Assembly: GCA_023139785.1 (NCBI GenBank)
Contig: JAGLMX010000007.1
Coordinates: forward strand, 1-10,529
Direction: 5' to 3'
DNA length: 10,529 bases
From: Candidatus Aenigmatarchaeota archaeon
GTDB taxonomy: Archaea; EX4484-52; B79-G9
Shown: positions 6,965 to 10,529 of the stretch, one piece after another
Layout: every line of letters begins with the position of its first letter
How positions within the stretch are numbered: position 1 is the stretch's first letter
The notes under the pieces: model-generated
Seen by the model: only the letters and a program-made list of their open reading frames with translations
What the model was told of the DNA's origin: nothing
Database searches by the model: none
Translations under genes and position numbers: made by a program

Positions 6965-7041
6965 TTTGAATAACCCCTGAAGTTCAGCATTTCTTTATAA
7001 AGAAAAGGCTGATTTCAATGTAAAATCCAGGGTTATTCAAA
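6965..7041. repeat. Large inverted repeat just after the beta-helix stop codon
   Basis: A perfect 12-bp inverted repeat, TTTGAATAACCC (6965-6976) and GGGTTATTCAAA (7030-7041), encloses nested pairing. TGAA at 6978-6981 faces TTCA at 7014-7017, TCAGC at 6984-6988 faces GCTGA at 7008-7012, and the centre is a perfect 14-bp palindrome TTCTTTATAAAGAA (6991-7004). The right end abuts the stop codon at 7043-7045. It may be a 3'-end stabilising hairpin, a processing signal or a small non-autonomous element. No clear target-site duplication flanks it. Confidence 0.8.
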
Positions 7042-7042
7042 A

Positions 7043-7999
7043 TCATAGATAATTCTCAAAAATCTCTTCAATCTTAAGCTGCCCCATAACAGACGCAGCA
7101 AGCCCATCAAGTTTAATCTCACTTGCCGCACGTATGGGGGTGTCGCCAATCGGATAATTCTGGTGAACTACGGCAGAACAATTTTCTGCAACACTTTTAG
7201 CGGTTCCGCCAATATAAATTGTGCCGCCAACTGAATCGAGCCCTACCTCCTTTCCAGCATCTCCTTCAATGTATATTTCACCACTCATCAAATCCTTGCC
7301 AGCATTATCGCCAGCATTTCCGCCAACATATATTTCGCAATCAGAACTGGATTCACCAAGACAAGGTCCTGCATTTTTAGCAACAGTTAATTCGGTATTT
7401 TTTGAAACGGCAAGTGCATTCTTTCCGACACTTCCGCCAACAGTTATTTTGCCATCACGAATCCACTGAAGATTAGCCCCCACATCACCGCCAACATTTA
7501 ATATAGCATCTGACGAAAGATAAAGTGCACCATCTCCCACATCTCCGACAACATCAATAACACAAGAATCACTAAAATGAGCAAGAGTAGATCCTATATT
7601 TCCGCCAACAGTTAATTGGGAATGTTTAGAAGCTCCAAGTGCCTTATCGACATTTCCACCAACCATTATTTTGCAAAATTTACAATCGGAACCAAGACCA
7701 TACTTTATATTTCCGCCAACATATAATTCGGTATTTTCTGAACCGGTAAGTGCGTCCTTTCCGACACTTCCGCAAACAGTTATCTTGTTATTTTTGCCAG
7801 ACACCCCACCAAGACAACATTCTGTATTTCCAGCAACATATATCTTTGAATCCTCCAAATAGTTCGTGGTGGCGTGATGTGTGAGATTTCCGCCAATATT
7901 TATTATGCTGCCATTTGAAGGCATAAAAAGATTAGCGCTTGTTGCATCGCCAGCAATCTCTATAATGTTCTTCTTAGCACCCTCATTTACTGAACTCAT
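7043..7999 (-). CDS. Stand-alone beta-helix protein of GXGXG repeats (FwdC / glutamate synthase C-terminal type)
   Basis: This 318-residue protein consists of about 14 consecutive repeats of 18-21 residues (about 12-270) with the core [IL]-x-[VI]-x-G-[NSD]-[VAI]-G. Examples are IYVGGNAGDNAGKDLMSGE followed by IYIEGDAGKEVGLDSVGGT. This is the pattern of the right-handed beta-helix found at the C-terminus of glutamate synthase large subunit and in formylmethanofuran dehydrogenase subunit C. No catalytic domain of either enzyme is present or adjacent, so it is probably a structural or docking solenoid. The last 48 residues end in a helix-like LKIEEIFENYL. There is no signal peptide, and nine cysteines are scattered. 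ATG 7999 is chosen because GAGGTG at 8007-8012 is a good Shine-Dalgarno site 7 bases upstream; an alternative GTG at 8008 sits inside it. It is divergent from the TrmB gene and probably regulated by it. Confidence 0.82.
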   Translation of the reverse strand: MSSVNEGAKKNIIEIAGDATSANLFMPSNGSIINIGGNLTHHATTNYLEDSKIYVAGNTECCLGGVSGKNNKITVCGSVGKDALTGSENTELYVGGNIKYGLGSDCKFCKIMVGGNVDKALGASKHSQLTVGGNIGSTLAHFSDSCVIDVVGDVGDGALYLSSDAILNVGGDVGANLQWIRDGKITVGGSVGKNALAVSKNTELTVAKNAGPCLGESSSDCEIYVGGNAGDNAGKDLMSGEIYIEGDAGKEVGLDSVGGTIYIGGTAKSVAENCSAVVHQNYPIGDTPIRAASEIKLDGLAASVMGQLKIEEIFENYL

Positions 8000-8006
8000 T
8001 TTACCC

Positions 8007-8012
8007 ACCTCG
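8007..8012 (-). promoter_or_regulatory. Shine-Dalgarno site that decides the beta-helix start
   Basis: GAGGTG on the minus strand, 7 bases before ATG 7999. The GTG at 8008-8006 overlaps this site and would have no ribosome-binding site of its own at a usable distance, so ATG 7999 is the likelier start. Confidence 0.75.
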
Positions 8013-8069
8013 TTTGTTTTGTAAGTTTATTATTTGATGGTAGTACTTTGTATTTGTAAGTATATCAAG

Positions 8070-8097
8070 ATATGTATCATAGTAGCATGATACATAT
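8070..8097. promoter_or_regulatory. Likely TrmB-type operator between divergent genes
   Basis: A perfect 11-bp inverted repeat ATATGTATCAT (8070-8080) and ATGATACATAT (8087-8097) is separated by 6 bases. Its core TATCAT-N6-ATGATA closely resembles the Thermococcales glycolytic motif TATCAC-N5-GTGATA bound by TrmB-like regulators (TrmBL1/Tgr). It lies directly upstream of the TATA box of the regulator gene (8105-8112) and in the promoter region of the divergent beta-helix gene. In Thermococcales, sites upstream of the TATA box tend to activate and sites downstream tend to repress. Binding by the neighbouring regulator is inferred. Confidence 0.75.
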
Positions 8098-8104
8098 AGC
8101 ACCA

Positions 8105-8112
8105 TTTATAAA
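8105..8112 (+). promoter_or_regulatory. TATA box for the TrmB-family regulator
   Basis: TTTATAAA, centred about 25.5 bases before the ATG at 8134 but only 4 bases before the ATG at 8116. The spacing therefore favours a leaderless message starting at 8134. It is separated from the operator dyad by 7 bases. Confidence 0.65.
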
Positions 8113-8133
8113 CTTATGAAAACAAAAATAAGT

Positions 8134-8847
8134 ATGGAATTAAAAAGGCTTGAAGCATTGGGGCTTACACCAAAAGAAGTTGATGTCTACATAGCATTGC
8201 TTGGAGCCGAATCCGCATCAATATCTAAACTTATGGCCGACGCAAATGTTTCAAGAAAAAGCATTTACGAAATACTACAAAAGCTTCTTGACAAAGGTCT
8301 TGTGAAATACACAATACAAGACAATAAAAAAAAGTTTGCTGCTGTAAGCCCTGAACGGTTTCTTGATATTCTGAAGGAAAAACAGAGAAGTATAGAGGGT
8401 ATTCTTCCGGATCTTTTGACTAAATACAAAGAAAAAAAAGAAGAGACAACCGTTAATGTGTTTCTGGGAAAGGAAGGAATGAAAGCAATAACAAAGAATA
8501 TTTTGAATGTAGGAACGCCATTCTGTGCATTGGCATACGAAGGAAAAATTTTTGATTTCTTGAAATACTATATGCCTCAATTTATGAAAGAAAGAGAGAA
8601 AAGGAAAATACATGCAAAAATAATCTATTGCGAAAGTTTTAGAGAAACAAACATCCGGCCTCCTTTGTCGAAAATCAAATATGTTTCTAATAAAATGAGC
8701 TCGCCAATTTCTTTGGTAATTTATGGAGACAATATTAACATTTTAATCTTTTCTGATACTCCACTGGCAATCCACATAAAAAGCAAAGAGATAGCGCACT
8801 CTTTTATGAATTATTTTAATCTTATGTGGGCCATGGGAAAAAAATAA
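8134..8847 (+). CDS. TrmB-family transcriptional regulator
   Basis: This 237-residue protein has an N-terminal TrmB-type winged helix (about 1-72: LEALGLTPKEVDVYIALL, then ANVSRKSIYEILQKLLDKGLV with the recognition helix near 39-53). A short coiled-coil linker follows (about 73-104), then a C-terminal alpha/beta domain (107-235) of the PLD-like effector type. TrmB proteins are archaeal regulators of sugar and central metabolism genes. This one is shorter than the maltose regulator TrmB (about 340) and lacks its sugar-binding domain, so the effector is unknown. The first ATG is 8116, but the TATA box at 8105-8112 implies transcription starting at about 8134, the second in-frame ATG. It is divergent from the beta-helix gene across the dyad 8070-8097, so control of both genes including itself is likely. 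It converges on propeller paralog 2 with a 23-base gap. Confidence 0.88.
   Translation: MELKRLEALGLTPKEVDVYIALLGAESASISKLMADANVSRKSIYEILQKLLDKGLVKYTIQDNKKKFAAVSPERFLDILKEKQRSIEGILPDLLTKYKEKKEETTVNVFLGKEGMKAITKNILNVGTPFCALAYEGKIFDFLKYYMPQFMKEREKRKIHAKIIYCESFRETNIRPPLSKIKYVSNKMSSPISLVIYGDNINILIFSDTPLAIHIKSKEIAHSFMNYFNLMWAMGKK
8838..8844 (-). terminator. Oligo-T stop for propeller paralog 2
   Basis: Seven consecutive T on the minus strand, about 27 bases beyond the paralog 2 stop codon, inside the last codons of the convergent regulator gene. Archaeal polymerase terminates at such runs. Location and length are the only evidence. Confidence 0.45.
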
Positions 8848-8870
8848 TTAATCAGATGTTCTACAGTTGA

Positions 8871-10193
8871 TTATCCCTGCAAACCCAGATTATGCAGAAA
8901 TACATCAAGTTCTTTGTCCTTCTTCTTACCTTTTTCCCCTGGAATATATGCCACTCCGCCGCCTTGCATATCTTTGTATACTCCTCCGACCGATGGCTCA
9001 GCGTATTTTTTATTCTCCGGCAAAGAGCCAACATCAACAGAGCCTAGTCCCATTCCATACAATAGATTCTCTGAAACACCATAAGGCTCTTTAGGTTGCA
9101 ATGCCTGCGGCCGCCCCAACATTATATCATGTTCTTTGAAAAAATCAGGATTCCATAAAGGAGGCCTTGCAACGCCTACAAGAGAAATAATCTTGTTGCT
9201 GTTTGTGTGAAAGCGCCACATCAGGCGGCCGTCTTCTGCAGAAAAACATCGAAAATAACCATCATCACATCCTGCGAAAACATTTCCCTTATAATAATCA
9301 GGTCCTGACGGGATGGCATCACAAAGTTCGCTGACCCGTATTCTTTGACCATTACATGAGAAGCAATATAATTTGTCAGCACCAATGTAAATCCTGTTGG
9401 ATATTTTGAGCGGCGCAGAGGCCGCAATTTGTATGTCGGTCCTTGATTTCCATAAAACATTTCCTGTCTTCGCATCAAGAGCATATATGTGCCTGTCCCG
9501 GCTTCCAAAATAAACTACGTTGTCATAAACAGATGCGTTATTAAATACCATATCTCCTGTTCGGACAGCCCAGAGAAGATCTCCGTCGGGCGCCATGCAA
9601 TAAAGATTATTATCTGCAGAGCCAAAACACACAAATTTTTTAGTAACAAGAGGTGTTCCAAGAATTATAGAATCCCCTGTCCGAAACTTCCAGAGAAGTT
9701 TCCCTGAGACATCAACACAGTAAAAATATCCATCCATTGAGCCAAAGAATATTTTCCCGTCTAAAACAACAGGGTCGCAGATTATTTCATCTCCTGTTTT
9801 GAATTTCCATACAATTGCTTTGTTTTTTATTGAAATCGCATACAAGTATGTGTCCGAAGAGCCTACGAAAAGAAGGTCTTTAAAAAGTACTGGCGACGAT
9901 GCTACAATTCCGTTAAGCTTGAGTTTCCAAAGAAGGCATTTGGTTTTTATGCTCACAGCATATATGTAATGGTCAAACGAGCCAAAATAAAGTATGTCTT
10001 CATGAAGAACAGGCCTGGAAAATATTATGCCGTCTGTTTTCATTTCCCACCTTTTTTGGCCGGTTTTTGTGTCTACTGCATAAAAATACGTATCTTCGCC
10101 GCCAAAATACGCTACATCGTCCTTGAAGACCGGTCTGGAAAATATAGCGCCGGATTCTTCAAATTTTGCGGTGTCAAAAGCGCGTTCTGCCAT
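8871..10193 (-). CDS. Cytoplasmic eight-bladed PQQ-like beta-propeller protein with conserved C-terminal tail (paralog 2)
   Basis: This is a paralog of the protein at 5345-6667 with the same 440-residue length and gap-free alignment. It has eight PQQ-type blades at about 21-340, with the most conserved part in blades 4-6 (for example RTGDMVFNNAS and CFGSADNNLYC in both), and no secretion signal. Blade 7 has lost the closing Trp seen in paralog 1. The tail (368-440) is 58 of 73 identical to paralog 1 and keeps YAEPSVGGVY, GKKKDKEL and the terminal GLQG. The start is ATG 10193: it aligns with paralog 1 (M-x-E-R-A) and lies 25.5 bases after a TATA box, implying a leaderless message. A TTG 18 bases upstream is the alternative. 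It lies 24 bases downstream of the TBP stop. Role unknown; partner or ligand binding is likely for a propeller. Confidence 0.88.
   Translation of the reverse strand: MAERAFDTAKFEESGAIFSRPVFKDDVAYFGGEDTYFYAVDTKTGQKRWEMKTDGIIFSRPVLHEDILYFGSFDHYIYAVSIKTKCLLWKLKLNGIVASSPVLFKDLLFVGSSDTYLYAISIKNKAIVWKFKTGDEIICDPVVLDGKIFFGSMDGYFYCVDVSGKLLWKFRTGDSIILGTPLVTKKFVCFGSADNNLYCMAPDGDLLWAVRTGDMVFNNASVYDNVVYFGSRDRHIYALDAKTGNVLWKSRTDIQIAASAPLKISNRIYIGADKLYCFSCNGQRIRVSELCDAIPSGPDYYKGNVFAGCDDGYFRCFSAEDGRLMWRFHTNSNKIISLVGVARPPLWNPDFFKEHDIMLGRPQALQPKEPYGVSENLLYGMGLGSVDVGSLPENKKYAEPSVGGVYKDMQGGGVAYIPGEKGKKKDKELDVFLHNLGLQG
9707..9809 (+). repeat. Direct repeat copy 2 (shared by the two propeller genes)
   Basis: Partner of 6181-6283: 93 of 103 positions identical, same orientation, exactly 3526 bases apart, with no gap. 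It codes for part of blades 3-4 of paralog 2. Confidence 0.85.
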
Positions 10194-10214
10194 AAAAGAA
10201 TTTAACGCCAAAAA

Positions 10215-10222
10215 CTTTTATA
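10215..10222 (-). promoter_or_regulatory. TATA box for propeller paralog 2, overlapping the TBP stop codon
   Basis: TATAAAAG on the minus strand, centred 25.5 bases before ATG 10193. The TBP stop codon TAA (10220-10218) is part of this element, so the promoter is embedded in the end of the gene for the protein that binds TATA boxes. The purine-rich GCAA just upstream may belong to the BRE. Confidence 0.7.
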
Positions 10223-10529
10223 TTGCTTTTATTTCTGTAAGATTCTTCTTCAGCTCAATAACACTATTTTCTATGTCTTTCTCGCTTTTTCCGCCAGTGC
10301 ATATAACTTTTCCTGAACTGAATAAAAGAAACACTGTTTTTGGATAATCAAGGCGATACACAAGCCCCGGAAACTGCTCGGGTTCATACTCTGTGCCTTC
10401 AAGCTCAAACGCAATTTGGTTGAGGTTAAGTTCTGTGCCGACATATGCAGAAGCAACAATGTTCTGTATTTTTATATCGTTTACTTTATTGATTTCTATC
10501 CCTAGTTCTTTTATCCTTTCGACAAGATT
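10218..10529 (-). CDS. tbp: TATA-binding protein (TBP), C-terminal part (cut by right edge)
   Basis: The frame enters from the right edge and ends at TAA 10220-10218, giving the last 103 residues of TBP. TBP binds the TATA box as a saddle of two repeats and recruits TFB and RNA polymerase. This part is the second repeat: IQNIVASAYVGTELNLNQIA, then TEYEPEQFPGLVYRL, then FLLFSSGKVICTGGKS and a final helix (EKDIENSVIELKKNL). These are the hallmark TBP segments, including the EYEPEQFPGLVYR block. The protein ends at EIKAI without the acidic tail present in some archaeal TBPs. The first repeat and start lie outside the window. Its last codons overlap the promoter of propeller paralog 2. Confidence 0.97.
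   Translation of the reverse strand, partial: NLVERIKELGIEINKVNDIKIQNIVASAYVGTELNLNQIAFELEGTEYEPEQFPGLVYRLDYPKTVFLLFSSGKVICTGGKSEKDIENSVIELKKNLTEIKAI

Larger units (their letters stand above)
6668..7042. other. Intergenic region with hairpins, a terminator and a GC-richer island
   Basis: This is the only long gap (375 bases). From the propeller side it holds the Shine-Dalgarno site of the propeller gene (6675-6679), an imperfect hairpin (6718-6752), a perfect 12-bp AT palindrome (6772-6783), a GC-richer island (6781-6870, 49 of 90 bases G or C), a minus-strand intrinsic-type terminator (6879-6901) and a large inverted repeat (6965-7041). I see no tRNA, no rRNA and no convincing protein. The island is GC-richer than its neighbours, as non-coding RNA genes often are in AT-rich archaea, but I cannot draw a defined RNA family from it. 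Confidence 0.6.

Noticed and set aside
6965..7041. Miniature transposable element with 12-bp terminal inverted repeats
   Set aside because: No target-site duplication is visible at the ends and only one copy lies in the window, so it is reported as an inverted repeat and not as a mobile element.
7230..7960. Repeated motif at a spacing of about 54-60 bases, at first sight like a CRISPR array
   Set aside because: The repeats are imperfect, have no unique spacers of constant length, and stay in frame as the glycine-rich beta-helix repeats of the protein.

Overview
The window is archaeal chromosomal DNA. It carries a TATA-binding protein gene (TBP, cut by the right edge), a replicative MCM helicase, an RPA32-like single-strand binding protein, translation initiation factor aIF2-beta and a TrmB-family regulator. 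Several genes also show archaeal TATA boxes about 23-27 bases before the first ATG. The lineage cannot be fixed from this stretch. A DPANN-type or other uncultivated euryarchaeal lineage is a guess.

Layout, left to right. (1) 1-375, minus: the N-terminal part of an EamA/DMT membrane transporter, cut by the left edge. (2) 424-5290, minus: a compact information-processing operon, MCM > RPA32-like protein > aIF2-beta, with gaps of 3 and 19 bases. The MCM gene is interrupted by a 528-codon intein (2489-4072) that keeps splicing blocks, two LAGLIDADG motifs and an extra helix-turn-helix. (3) 5345-10193: an accessory block of four genes. Two 440-residue paralogous eight-bladed PQQ-type beta-propellers (5345-6667 and 8871-10193, both minus) flank a divergent pair: a stand-alone beta-helix protein of GXGXG repeats (7043-7999, minus) and a TrmB-family regulator (8134-8847, plus). 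The divergent pair shares an intergenic region with an 11-bp inverted repeat resembling a TrmB/TGM operator. (4) 10218-10529, minus: the C-terminal half of TBP, whose stop codon lies inside the TATA box of the second propeller gene.

The 375-base gap 6668-7042 is the only long non-coding stretch. It holds a 12-bp inverted repeat just after the beta-helix gene, an intrinsic-type terminator for that gene, a GC-richer 90-base island of unknown function and a 14-bp-arm hairpin upstream of the first propeller.

The best candidate for something undescribed is the propeller / beta-helix / TrmB / propeller block. Both propellers appear cytoplasmic, and both end in the same roughly 73-residue Gly/Pro/Tyr/Lys-rich tail (58 of 73 residues identical), which I do not recognise as a known domain. 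A joint function is inference from gene order and shared sequence only.
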